Positions 17,882 through 25,910 of a DNA stretch of 64,000 nt are shown here, one piece after another; positions within the stretch are counted from its first letter, which is position 1, and every line of letters starts with the position of its first letter. A program made the position numbers and the translations under genes. The DNA lies in the NCBI GenBank assembly GCA_965203865.1, contig OZ241916.1:186001-250000 (forward strand). Direction: 5' to 3'. The DNA is from G965200765 sp965203865 (GTDB lineage: Bacteria; Pseudomonadota; Gammaproteobacteria; Arenicellales; JAJDZL01). The notes below the pieces were generated by a model that saw only the letters and a program-made list of their open reading frames with translations, did no database searches and was not told where the DNA came from.

Positions 17882-18472
17882 TCAAGCAGTTTTTTTCGCA
17901 ACAATGTAGCTGAAAGTTTGCGAATCAGGTTTGCAATCGTCGCTGATCGACAAGATTTCATAGTTCCAAAACAATTTCCCCAGTTCACCAGGGTGTAGAA
18001 CATATGCGGGATTGAATTTTGGAAGTTCATTGAGAAAATTTCGATTAAAAGTCTTGAATATCACGTGTCCGCCGGGCTTCAGGCTTTCCTCAATCGCGGG
18101 GATAAAATCGCGATTGAGATATTTGAAGCAAATCACCGCATCTGCTGATTCTGCCGGAAAACGAAACTGGCTTAAATCCGCCGCAAAGGCATGCACTGCA
18201 ACTTTTGCCTGTTTTGCGCGTCGTTTGCATTCAATCAATGCCAGTTGACTGCAGTCGACAGCAATTGCGTGGCACTTTTGCTGAGCAAGATAAATCGAGT
18301 TGTGGCCAGGTCCGCTGCCTATATCAAACACAATTGATTTTGGTTTCAGAAGATTGGCATACGAGACCAGCAGAGTATCGGGCAGGCTGGGAGAGTTGAA
18401 TTTTTGATATTTTTGGTCCCAGCGTTCTGAATCACGAATCAATCGATTTTCTCCAGACCAGACTGGTTTCAA
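17882..18472 (-). CDS. Class I SAM-dependent methyltransferase
   Basis: A 196-residue protein with the SAM-binding glycine motif VFDIGSGPGHNSIYLA (about residues 48-63), an acidic end of strand 2 (AIAVDCSQLAL), FAADLSQFRF, and the post-motif LKPGGHVIFKTFNR. The size and N-terminal RWDQKYQKFN resemble TehB/UbiE-like small methyltransferases. The substrate is unknown. The start overlaps the end of moeA by 41 bases; a later start would remove the overlap but also the conserved N-terminal segment. Co-transcription with moeA is likely. Confidence 0.82.
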   Translation of the reverse strand: MKPVWSGENRLIRDSERWDQKYQKFNSPSLPDTLLVSYANLLKPKSIVFDIGSGPGHNSIYLAQQKCHAIAVDCSQLALIECKRRAKQAKVAVHAFAADLSQFRFPAESADAVICFKYLNRDFIPAIEESLKPGGHVIFKTFNRNFLNELPKFNPAYVLHPGELGKLFWNYEILSISDDCKPDSQTFSYIVAKKTA

Positions 18473-19718
18473 ACGGCTCTATCCGAACTACTGTTCCTGC
18501 GGGCAAGTTTCCCCTATCGAGCGGAAGCACGATGTAGCAGTTTGCACGGCTCATCGATGTCAATACGCCAGAGCTTTGGTTGCCAGTAGACTCCACAATT
18601 GCGTTGCCTTCAGAGTCGTAGCTGAAAATCCCGCGTTGAAACTCCAGTCGTCCGGGAATCTTTTTGATTTCCCTGGTACATCGCGCATCAATTTGAATTG
18701 GCTGAGACTGGCGCTCGCCTTTCAGTTTTTTCAATGCCGGCTTCACAAATTTGTCGAAAGTAACCATCACTGACACCGGGTTGCCGGGCAAGCCGAAAAA
18801 CCTTGCATTGTTGACTTTTCCAAAGGCAAGGGGGCGACCTGGCTTCATGGCTACTTTCCAGAACGTTAGCTCACCCAAACTTTCCAGCGCCTGCGCGACA
18901 AAATCTGAATCGCCAACGGATGCACCAGCGCAGCTAATGACAATATCGGCTTTTGAAGCGCCTTCTTTCAATGCTTCCACTGTGTCATCCAATTTGTCCT
19001 CCACTACGCCCAAGTCAATCAAGTCAACATGAAGTTCTGTCAGCATCCCAAACAAAGTGTAGCGATTGCTGTCGTAAATTTCACCAAGTTCAAGCGTCTT
19101 TCCCACTGAACGCAATTCATCGCCGGTGGAAAAAAATGCTACTACCGGTTTACGGTAAACCAGAATTTCGCTATAGTTGACCGAGGCGAGAAGACCCAAT
19201 TCCGCCGTGCCAATAATTTGGCCTCTTCTCAACGCCAATTCACCTTCTGTAATGTCCTCGCCCGCTTCGCGAACATGCTGGCCTTGGCGATATGAAATAT
19301 CTGCAAAATGAATTTGGTCTCCCACCACATTGGTATCTTCCTGAATGACGATGGTGTCCAGGTTCTCTGGAATCACTGCACCTGTCAGAATTCTGATGCA
19401 GTCGCCGTGCCCGACTTCACCTTGGAAAGGATGTCCGGCAGTTGATGCCCCTACGAGTTTCAAATACGATATCTTGCTGTTGGTCAAGTCTTCGAAGTGA
19501 CAGGCGTATCCGTCCATTGCGGAGTTCCTGTGGGAAGGCACATTAAAACCTGCCGCTACATCTTCAGCGGCAACGCGGTGAAAAGCATCGCGTATCGGCA
19601 GTCTCTCTGTTTCGGCGACGGGATTTACATTCTCCAGAATCTGTCCAAGTGCATCTTCGTACAAGGTTGACGTTACTTTTGCATCTTGGCAGCTTTCTTT
19701 TGCTTGAACGTCAGGCAT
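18432..19718 (-). CDS. moeA: Molybdopterin molybdenumtransferase
   Basis: A 428-residue enzyme that inserts molybdate into adenylated molybdopterin. Seen in order are PSHRNSAMDGYA (N-terminal domain, about residue 60), RILTGAVIPENLDTIV, the molybdopterin-binding FFSTGDELRSVG, GASVGDSDFV, and FGLPGNPVSVMVTF. The frame is open back to 19832, but the ATG at 19718 overlaps the moaC stop and gives the usual length. It is downstream of moaC and upstream of a methyltransferase on the same strand. Confidence 0.94.
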   Translation of the reverse strand: MPDVQAKESCQDAKVTSTLYEDALGQILENVNPVAETERLPIRDAFHRVAAEDVAAGFNVPSHRNSAMDGYACHFEDLTNSKISYLKLVGASTAGHPFQGEVGHGDCIRILTGAVIPENLDTIVIQEDTNVVGDQIHFADISYRQGQHVREAGEDITEGELALRRGQIIGTAELGLLASVNYSEILVYRKPVVAFFSTGDELRSVGKTLELGEIYDSNRYTLFGMLTELHVDLIDLGVVEDKLDDTVEALKEGASKADIVISCAGASVGDSDFVAQALESLGELTFWKVAMKPGRPLAFGKVNNARFFGLPGNPVSVMVTFDKFVKPALKKLKGERQSQPIQIDARCTREIKKIPGRLEFQRGIFSYDSEGNAIVESTGNQSSGVLTSMSRANCYIVLPLDRGNLPAGTVVRIEPFETSLVWRKSIDS

Positions 19719-20193
19719 CGTCTCGTTTCCAGTGCCCTGAGCGCCCCCCGGATTTTTCCAGCAGGGATACCGACTGGATTTCCATACCGCGGTCCGAGGA
19801 CTTGCACATGTCGTAGACTGTAAGCAACGCAATTTCCACTGCCGTCAATGCTTCCATTTCAACGCCGGTTTTGTCCATGGTCTCCACCGTTGCAACACAG
19901 CAGACGCAAGAATTGTCCTTGTCGCATGTCAAATCGACGTTTACATGTGTAAGGGCAATTGGATGACACAGCGGCACAAGCTCGGATGTGCGTTTCGCGG
20001 CCATAATGCCGGCAACCCGGGCAATTCCCAGGACATCGCCTTTTTTGCTTTGTCCCTGCATAATTGCCTCAAGGGTGGCAGGATTCATAGTGATACGGCC
20101 CTGGGCAATTGCCTGTCTGGCAGTTGCCTGCTTGTCACCCACGTTGACCATATGGGCTTCTCCCTTATCATTGAAATGTGTAAATTCTGTCAT
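19711..20193 (-). CDS. moaC: Cyclic pyranopterin monophosphate synthase accessory protein
   Basis: A 160-residue protein that, with MoaA, makes cyclic pyranopterin monophosphate from GTP. The core AAKRTSELVPLCHPI and the KTGVEMEALTAVEIALLTVYDM segment are diagnostic. The ATG at 20193 (MTEFTHFND) is chosen over a start five codons upstream. It overlaps moeA by 8 bases. It is divergent from the moeB-like gene, with about 65 bases between starts. No moaA is visible in the window. Confidence 0.93.
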   Translation of the reverse strand: MTEFTHFNDKGEAHMVNVGDKQATARQAIAQGRITMNPATLEAIMQGQSKKGDVLGIARVAGIMAAKRTSELVPLCHPIALTHVNVDLTCDKDNSCVCCVATVETMDKTGVEMEALTAVEIALLTVYDMCKSSDRGMEIQSVSLLEKSGGRSGHWKRDDA

Positions 20194-20259
20194 GGCAGTA
20201 GAATACAATTCAGTCGTCTGCTGATTTTATCAATTGTTCAACATGATAAACTTTTGCTT

Positions 20260-21030
20260 ATGGATGATTCCATTTTATTGAGATACAACCGGCAAATTAT
20301 GCTGCCCGCAGTCGGCATAGAAGGCCAGCAAAAAATCATGGATGCCCGAGTGTTGATTATAGGACTTGGCGGACTTGGTTCACCGGTTTCGATGTACTTG
20401 GCTGCAAGCGGAGTGGGCCACTTGCGCTTGAATGATTTTGACGACGTAGATCTTTCCAACCTGCAAAGACAAATCGTTCATACTACCAATGCAATTGACA
20501 GTCCCAAGGTTGATTCGGCAATTCAAACAATTCGGTCTTTGAACCCCGAAATTGAATGCACAGGGGCCAGTGGACGATTGCAAGGAGAAGAATTGGTCAC
20601 CGAAGTTCAAAACGCTGATGTGGTTGTGGACGCGACCGACAATTTTGACATAAGATTCGCATTGAATGAGGCATGTGTGAAGACAGGAACCCCGCTTGTG
20701 TCGGGTGCAGCCATACGTTTTGAAGGACAGGTAACTGTATTTCGTCCAGATACGAACTCCGGCCCCTGTTTTCGGTGTCTGTTCAGTCCAGAAGACGAGC
20801 CGGATGAACGTTGCAGCGAAACGGGAATACTGGGTTCGGTTGCGGGTGTGATCGGATGTGTTCAAGCGACAGAGGTTCTCAAGATTATTACAGGGGTAGG
20901 CGAAACTTTAATTGGTCGACTTCTTCTTTTTGATGCAATTCGCATGGAATGGCAAGAAATCATTGCATCAAGAGATAAAAACTGCCCGGTATGCGGCAAT
21001 CGGAAGCAAAATAGCCGTGATGCGGGGTAG
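20260..21030 (+). CDS. moeB: MoeB/ThiF-type adenylyltransferase
   Basis: A 256-residue E1-like enzyme that adenylates the C-terminal glycine of MoaD or ThiS. The ATP-binding loop VLIIGLGGLGSPVSMYLAAS is at about residue 30, followed by NDFDDVDLSNLQRQ and VVDATDNFDIRF. Two zinc-binding CxxC pairs are present (PCFRC near 170 and CPVC near the end). The ATG at 20260 gives the family N-terminus LLRYNRQIMLP. With moaC, moaD and moaE nearby, MoeB is favoured over ThiF, but this is by context. No rhodanese domain is attached. Confidence 0.85.
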   Translation: MDDSILLRYNRQIMLPAVGIEGQQKIMDARVLIIGLGGLGSPVSMYLAASGVGHLRLNDFDDVDLSNLQRQIVHTTNAIDSPKVDSAIQTIRSLNPEIECTGASGRLQGEELVTEVQNADVVVDATDNFDIRFALNEACVKTGTPLVSGAAIRFEGQVTVFRPDTNSGPCFRCLFSPEDEPDERCSETGILGSVAGVIGCVQATEVLKIITGVGETLIGRLLLFDAIRMEWQEIIASRDKNCPVCGNRKQNSRDAG

Positions 21031-21074
21031 TTAGGGAAAATTTAATTGTTGTACTTGCAAAGGAGATTTTTCAA

Positions 21075-21665
21075 ATGGCAGCTGTGAAATCAAGCATGCT
21101 GGAGCTGGGCACGCAAGCCCCTGACTTCAGGTTACCAAATACAAATCCAATTGTGGAACTGGACGAAGTGGCGTTAAGCGATTATTCTTCGGCGAAAGGT
21201 GTTTTGGTTGCGTTTATTTGCAATCATTGTCCTTATGTCATTCTGATTAAAGAGAATTTTGCAAGATTTGCCGAAGAATACCAATCCAGGGGACTGGCTG
21301 TTCTGGCAATCAGCTCCAACGATGCGGAAACCCATCCGGCCGATAGTCCAGAGAAGATGTCGGAGGATGCGGGCAAGTACCATTATACGTTCCCGTATCT
21401 ATATGACGAATCGCAAGCTGTCGCAAAAGCATACCAGGCTACTTGCACACCAGACTTTTTCTTATTCGACACCGCTCTTACGCTTGTGTATCGAGGTCAG
21501 TACGACGACAGTCGCCCCAACAATGGCAAGAATGTCACTGGAAGAGATCTACGCGCTGCGGCGAATTCTGTCATTGCCGGCGAAGCGGTTGCAATTGACC
21601 AGATACCGAGCATCGGGTGCAGTATCAAGTGGAAGATCGGCAATGAACCTGGCTGGTCCCAGTAG
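21075..21665 (+). CDS. Thioredoxin-fold (AhpC/TSA-like) protein
   Basis: A 196-residue soluble protein of the thioredoxin/peroxiredoxin-like family found widely in proteobacteria. The N-terminal LGTQAPDFRLPN is peroxiredoxin-like, and the redox motif is CNHCPYV at about residues 56-62, with AISSNDAETHPADSPE downstream. It has no signal peptide. A strong ribosome site AAAGGAGAT precedes the ATG at 21075. The exact role is unknown; it is probably a thiol oxidoreductase. It lies between moeB and the antiporter on the same strand. Confidence 0.8.
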   Translation: MAAVKSSMLELGTQAPDFRLPNTNPIVELDEVALSDYSSAKGVLVAFICNHCPYVILIKENFARFAEEYQSRGLAVLAISSNDAETHPADSPEKMSEDAGKYHYTFPYLYDESQAVAKAYQATCTPDFFLFDTALTLVYRGQYDDSRPNNGKNVTGRDLRAAANSVIAGEAVAIDQIPSIGCSIKWKIGNEPGWSQ

Positions 21666-21737
21666 TTCCTTGTCAAATAGATTCCCGGTAAGGGCACCAA
21701 TCTTGTAATTGAACAGTTTGCATCAGGTTTGCAGGGA

Positions 21738-22913
21738 ATGGAGTACGAACCCGTCCAAATTCAATATGTAATGGCTGTAATTTACTTTGGCGCGGCTGTG
21801 CTCGCCACAATCGCGCTGTATACACGCCAAGCCTTGCCAGTTGTCTACATTTTGCTGGGCATAATAATCGGACCCGGCGGGCTCAAGTTGCTGGCAAACC
21901 CCGAACTCGTTGAGCTCTTTGCACACTTTGGCATTATATTTCTCCTGTTTCTGCTTGGGCTTGACCTGTATCCGCAAAAACTTGTCAATTTATTCAGGTC
22001 GGTATCCATCGTAACGTTTACTAGCTCGGTAATTTTCTTTGGGGTTGCGTTTCTGGTTTGCCTTGCATTTGGTTTTTCCACCCACGAAGCATTGATTGCG
22101 GGGATCGCAGCGATGTTTTCGAGCACAATTATAGGACTGAAGCTTTTACCAACAACAGTATTGCATCATCGGCATATTGGGGAACTGGTAATTGGTGTAC
22201 TGCTGCTCCAGGACTTGCTAGCGATTCTTGCGCTGGTCGTATTGAAAGGTATGGAGATAAGCATTTCGTTTCAGATGGTGCATTTGTTTCCGATAATTAT
22301 GCTTCCGCTGCTGGTGTGCGTTGCGTTCTTGCTGGAACGGTATGTAATTCGGCAGTTGATTATTCAGTTTGAAAAGATTCGAGAGTACGTTTTCGTTGTA
22401 ACAATTGGATGGTGTCTGGGCATGTCGCAGCTTGCAGTCATGTGCGGCCTTAGCTATGAAATTGGCGCTTTTACCGCCGGGGTTACCTTGGCCGCATCGC
22501 CCATATCCCGCTACATAGCCGAGACGCTTCGACCCATTCGGGACTTCTTCATGATCTTGTTCTTCGTGGCTGTCGGAGCTTATATCAACCTGGGAACCGC
22601 ACTTGATGTCATTGTCCCGGCAATTGTACTGGCCGCTGCCATGCTGGTGGTGAAGCCTGCAACTTTTCGATTTTTGTTCGAAAGAAACTCGGAGAAAAAG
22701 GACACATCCTGGGAAGTGGGATTTCGTCTGGGACAACTGAGTGAATTTTCCATTCTTCTGGCATTTCTCGCAGTCAAGCTGACTGACATTGGAAGCGATG
22801 CGACTAATTTGATTGTTATTGCAACGGTATTAACATTTATCGGATCGTCGTATATTGTAGTGTTTCGATATCCAACTCCAGTTGCAGTATCCGATCATTT
22901 GAGACGGGACTAA
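21738..22913 (+). CDS. CPA2-type cation:proton antiporter
   Basis: A 391-residue integral membrane protein with about ten to twelve hydrophobic helices. The pattern IYFGAAVLATIALYTRQALP, LLGIIIGPGGLKLL and FLLFLLGLDLYPQKL matches the KefB/NhaA-like CPA2 exchangers, as does GFSTHEALIAGIAAMFSSTI. It lacks the C-terminal TrkA-N domain of KefB/KefC, so it is a bare transport domain. It would exchange Na+ or K+ for protons at the inner membrane. An alternative TTG start lies at 21729. The gene is followed directly by the remnant of a duplicated protease gene. Confidence 0.85.
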   Translation: MEYEPVQIQYVMAVIYFGAAVLATIALYTRQALPVVYILLGIIIGPGGLKLLANPELVELFAHFGIIFLLFLLGLDLYPQKLVNLFRSVSIVTFTSSVIFFGVAFLVCLAFGFSTHEALIAGIAAMFSSTIIGLKLLPTTVLHHRHIGELVIGVLLLQDLLAILALVVLKGMEISISFQMVHLFPIIMLPLLVCVAFLLERYVIRQLIIQFEKIREYVFVVTIGWCLGMSQLAVMCGLSYEIGAFTAGVTLAASPISRYIAETLRPIRDFFMILFFVAVGAYINLGTALDVIVPAIVLAAAMLVVKPATFRFLFERNSEKKDTSWEVGFRLGQLSEFSILLAFLAVKLTDIGSDATNLIVIATVLTFIGSSYIVVFRYPTPVAVSDHLRRD

Positions 22914-22925
22914 CCTGCCTTGTTA

Positions 22926-23055
22926 CTTGAATTTACGCATCGGAGATTTTGGTCGAAATTCTGAACTGTTATAATTAATAGGAACTACAAAAGTCTTTTG
23001 ACAATCTACATGAAGCGTCACTGACATAATTCAGTGTTGCATACGAGGAAAAGTT
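22926..23055 (+). pseudogene. 3' remnant of a duplicated SDH-type protease gene
   Basis: These 130 bases align closely with the last part of the intact protease gene at 24256-24387: both read tt(g)aatttacg..gaagattttggtc..aaatcc/ttctg, then the aaagtcttttgac block and gtgttgcatacgag just before the small-protein ATG. The rest of the gene is missing, replaced by the end of the antiporter gene. It is therefore what is left of a first copy after tandem duplication and deletion. Confidence 0.75.
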
Positions 23056-23253
23056 ATGTCCCAATCAGATAAAGAATTCGATAATGTAGACTTTGAAGTT
23101 ATTATTCGAAAAAAACCGAAGATTGATATGAAGCAGGTAAAAGAGGTAAGAGTTATTCTGGAAGAAATCAGGCCGCTTGGAAAACGCGGATACAACCTAG
23201 GTATTCCCTTTACCAAACAGGTGCATGTAGATGATTCGCATCAACCATGGTAA
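23056..23253 (+). CDS. Conserved 65-residue protein, copy 1
   Basis: A small soluble protein of unknown function beginning MSQSDKEFDNVDFEV. It is about 85% identical by eye to the copy at 24388 over its whole length, strongest from residue 21 (PKIDMKQVKEVR, then ILEEIRPLGKRGYNL) to the C-terminal tail KQVHVDDSHQPW. A plausible ribosome site GAGGAAAAG precedes it. Its upstream protease partner has been reduced to a remnant, yet the reading frame is intact, which suggests it is still under selection or recently duplicated. No transmembrane segment or known motif is seen. Confidence 0.7.
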   Translation: MSQSDKEFDNVDFEVIIRKKPKIDMKQVKEVRVILEEIRPLGKRGYNLGIPFTKQVHVDDSHQPW

Positions 23254-23510
23254 TGCGTATTTTTTCGTACTAAATTGCCCCCTTTTTTCTTGTCAATTTA
23301 TTGGCAAAATTGTTGGAATTAGAAAAGCAAGTTGCCTGAATAGCTTGGTGCGGTAAAGCCAATAGCAAATTGGTAAATGCAAGTGCCAAACTGCTCACAT
23401 CGGTAACATCAATCCGGCCATAGTTTGCAAATTGCGCGGACGAAGTGCAAGACCATTTGTAATCATGTTATAATTTATATGAAAACTTTAGAATAAGAGT
23501 AACTTTGCTA
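23254..23510 (+). repeat. Duplicated intergenic segment, copy 1
   Basis: From the stop of the small gene to about 23445 the sequence matches the segment after copy 2 (24586 to about 24790), including tgcgtattttttcgtactaaattgcccc and ttgccaat runs. Together with the small gene and the protease 3' end, the repeated unit is about 520-540 bases. Divergence is mostly single-base changes plus one T-run length change. Confidence 0.8.
23466..23474 (+). promoter_or_regulatory. Possible extended -10 promoter for the protease gene
   Basis: The sequence TGTTATAAT fits an extended -10 element (TGnTATAAT), 36 bases before the protease ATG. No strong -35 is seen at the usual distance, which is acceptable for extended -10 promoters. 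The element lies just past the duplicated segment, so it is not shared by the other copy. Confidence 0.4.
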
Positions 23511-24404
23511 ATGACCAATATTTTCGTTCATTCTCCACCAGAAAAAGTTGTTGAAAGTCGACTTTCAAAGAGAATCAAGGCAATAGAAAAAAGCATGGAA
23601 GCCGATGCGATTTCTATTGTTGGTGAATTGACCTATGGTGTTGACGAAATAATTCGGAACGAACTGGAAATTCTCAATAGCACCTCCTCTTCTCCAAGAA
23701 AGCTTGTAGTTATCGTCCAAACTGGCGGCGGATTTATAGAAGTGGTGCAAAGAATAGTCGAGACACTCCGACATCACTACGCTGAAGTTGAATTCATGGT
23801 GCCAAATTGTGCTATGTCTGCTGGTACTGTACTAGTCATGTCCGGCGATGCTATTCATATGGACTATTTTTCTATTCTTGGTCCAATTGACCCGCAAGTA
23901 CACAATACAAACGATCAGTCGGTTCCAGCACTAGGTTATTTGGAACATTACGAGCAGTTGATAAAAAAAGCACATGATGGAGAAATGACAACCGCTGAGT
24001 TAAGTTATTTCATTGAAAATTTCGACTCTGCCGAGTTATATCAATACGAACAAGCCCGGCGATTGTCTATTAGTCTCTTGCAAGACTGGTTGGTAAGATA
24101 CAAGTTCAAAAATTGGAAGAAGACAGAGTCAAGGGGGATTGTAGTTAGTAATGAGTATCGGATTGAACGTGCTACCAAGATTGCTGAAAAGTTGAGTAAT
24201 TCAAACTATTGGCACTCGCACGGACGTGGAATTTCAATGGAAGTGCTGAGACGAGATTTGAATTTACGTATTGAAGATTTTGGTCAAAATCCTGGATTGA
24301 ATTATAATATCAGAAATTACGAAAGTCTTTTGACAACCTACATACAACGTTGTAATCATAATTTAGTGTTGCATACGAGAGAAAATTATGTCCCAATCAG
24401 ATAA
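23511..24404 (+). CDS. SDH-type serine protease (ClpP/SppA-like fold)
   Basis: A 297-residue cytoplasmic protein resembling the serine dehydrogenase proteinase (SDH_sah) family. The beta-strand VVIVQTGGGFIEVVQRIVETL (oxyanion region, residues 66-86, quoted in part) is followed by PNCAMSAGTVLVMSGDAIHMD, with the likely nucleophile Ser103. Then comes the hallmark LGPIDPQV at about 123-130. No signal peptide or membrane anchor is present, unlike SppA. The ATG at 23511 is used rather than an in-frame TTG two codons upstream. The 3' end overlaps the next small gene by 17 bases, so the two are coupled. The substrate is unknown. Confidence 0.78.
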   Translation: MTNIFVHSPPEKVVESRLSKRIKAIEKSMEADAISIVGELTYGVDEIIRNELEILNSTSSSPRKLVVIVQTGGGFIEVVQRIVETLRHHYAEVEFMVPNCAMSAGTVLVMSGDAIHMDYFSILGPIDPQVHNTNDQSVPALGYLEHYEQLIKKAHDGEMTTAELSYFIENFDSAELYQYEQARRLSISLLQDWLVRYKFKNWKKTESRGIVVSNEYRIERATKIAEKLSNSNYWHSHGRGISMEVLRRDLNLRIEDFGQNPGLNYNIRNYESLLTTYIQRCNHNLVLHTRENYVPIR

Positions 24405-24585
24405 AAAATTCGATGATGTAGACCTTGATGCTATTGTTCGAAAAAACCCGAAGATTGATATGAAGCAGGTAAAAGAGGTAAGAGCTATTCTGGAAGAAAT
24501 CAGGCCGCTTGGAAAACGGGGATACAATCTAGTTATTCCCTTTACCAAACAGGTGCATGTGGATGATTCGCATCAACCATGGTAA
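24388..24585 (+). CDS. Conserved 65-residue protein, copy 2
   Basis: The intact partner of the upstream protease gene: its ATG lies inside the protease 3' end (17-base overlap). It begins MSQSDKKFDDVDLDAIVRKN and ends with the same KQVHVDDSHQPW tail as copy 1. It is charged and probably soluble, with a predicted helical middle (KIDMKQVKEVRAILEEI). Because it always accompanies the protease gene here, it may be a substrate, inhibitor or adaptor; that is inference only. Confidence 0.75.
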   Translation: MSQSDKKFDDVDLDAIVRKNPKIDMKQVKEVRAILEEIRPLGKRGYNLVIPFTKQVHVDDSHQPW

Positions 24586-24790
24586 TGCGTATTTTTTCGT
24601 ACTAAATTGCCCCCTTTTTTTCTTGTCAATTTATTGGCAAAATTGTTGGAATTAAAAAAGCGAGTTGCCTGAATAACTTGGCACAGTAAAGCCAATAGCA
24701 AATTGGTAAATGCAGGTGCCCAATTGCTCATATCGTTAGCATCAATCCAGCCATAGCTTGCAGATTGCGCGGACGAAGTGACAGGCCAAA
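24586..24790 (+). repeat. Duplicated intergenic segment, copy 2
   Basis: Near-copy of 23254 to about 23445. Similarity fades at about 24780, just before the GTG start of the SDR gene, marking the right edge of the duplicated unit. Confidence 0.8.
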
Positions 24791-24796
24791 TTTTCA

Positions 24797-25699
24797 GTGA
24801 ACACGAGCACTGCGCTTGATGTGATTGTTGCAGGTTGCGGCTATGCAGGTCGTTTGCTGACACAGAGAATTTCAGCGTCAGGCACCCGCACCGTTGGATT
24901 GTCAAGAAGAGTTCAGACTGAATTGCAGAATTTTTCTCATCTGCAGATAGATTTGGACAACTTGCGTTGTGCATCGGAAATTGATTGCGAGGGCAAGGTT
25001 GTCTACTATCTTGTTCCCCCGCCCAAGTCAGGGAACGTTGATACCCGGCTGGGAAACTTTCTGGACTCCATCGCTACTGGTGTGCCTGCCAAGTTCATTC
25101 TGATTAGTACAACCGGAGTATACGGGAACTGCAATGGCCGGTGGGTTAGCGAAGAATCGCCTTTGAATCCTCAAGCTGACAGGAGCATCAGACGTGTTGA
25201 TGCAGAACAAAAAAGTATTCAGTGGTGTGCCAGCAAGAATATAGATCTCACTATATTGAGAGTTGCAGCGATTTACGGTCCGGGACGAATTCCGGTAGAA
25301 CGAATCAGGAAAGGAATTACACTCCCCACGCCTGAATCCTGCGGATTTAGCAATCGCATACATGTCAATGACTTGGTTTCAGTTTGCATGGCTGCAGCGA
25401 ATCCCACGCCAAGCATGATTTACAATGTCTCGGACGGTTTTCCAATGCCCATGACCAAATATTACATGCTGGTCGCTGAAATTTGGAATCTTCCGCAGCC
25501 GCAAGTATTGGATTTTCAAACTTCGTTGGCAAGTCATAGCCGCTCAATGCAGAGCTACCTGACCGAATCCAGGAAAATTGACAATCGTCGAATGATGCAA
25601 GAATTGAATATTGAACTGGCTTTTCCGGATGCAAGAAAAGGATTGGAATGCTGCTACAAGGTGGAATCTGGGTTGCACAATGCGCCCGGCGCATCGTAA
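24797..25699 (+). CDS. NAD-dependent epimerase/dehydratase-like (YeeZ-type SDR) protein
   Basis: A 300-residue Rossmann-fold protein. The N-terminal VIVAGCGYAGRLLTQRIS is a GxGxxG nucleotide loop, FILISTTGVYGNCNGRWVSE resembles the extended-SDR active-site region, and LRVAAIYGPGR and NRIHVNDLVSVC follow. This pattern matches the YeeZ/YbjT-like 'sugar nucleotide epimerase' group rather than true sugar epimerases, and no substrate can be given. The start is a GTG at 24797 just after the duplicated segment. It is followed by a 210-base gap before gdhB. Confidence 0.75.
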   Translation: MNTSTALDVIVAGCGYAGRLLTQRISASGTRTVGLSRRVQTELQNFSHLQIDLDNLRCASEIDCEGKVVYYLVPPPKSGNVDTRLGNFLDSIATGVPAKFILISTTGVYGNCNGRWVSEESPLNPQADRSIRRVDAEQKSIQWCASKNIDLTILRVAAIYGPGRIPVERIRKGITLPTPESCGFSNRIHVNDLVSVCMAAANPTPSMIYNVSDGFPMPMTKYYMLVAEIWNLPQPQVLDFQTSLASHSRSMQSYLTESRKIDNRRMMQELNIELAFPDARKGLECCYKVESGLHNAPGAS

Positions 25700-25910
25700 G
25701 AAGCATCTCTGGCACAAGATATCAGCACTGAAATTACGGTAGCAGACAGTTGAAAAGTGATTGCCCAATATCTGAATTTTCAACTTGCTTCGTCAGGGAT
25801 TTTTGGAGTTTTTAGTATCTTGTTTTTCAAGAACAATGGAGAATATGCCCGTACAGGAGTATTATTGGGCAATCGCAAATGGATTCGCCGGCAAGTGAAA
25901 TGGGTGAAAT

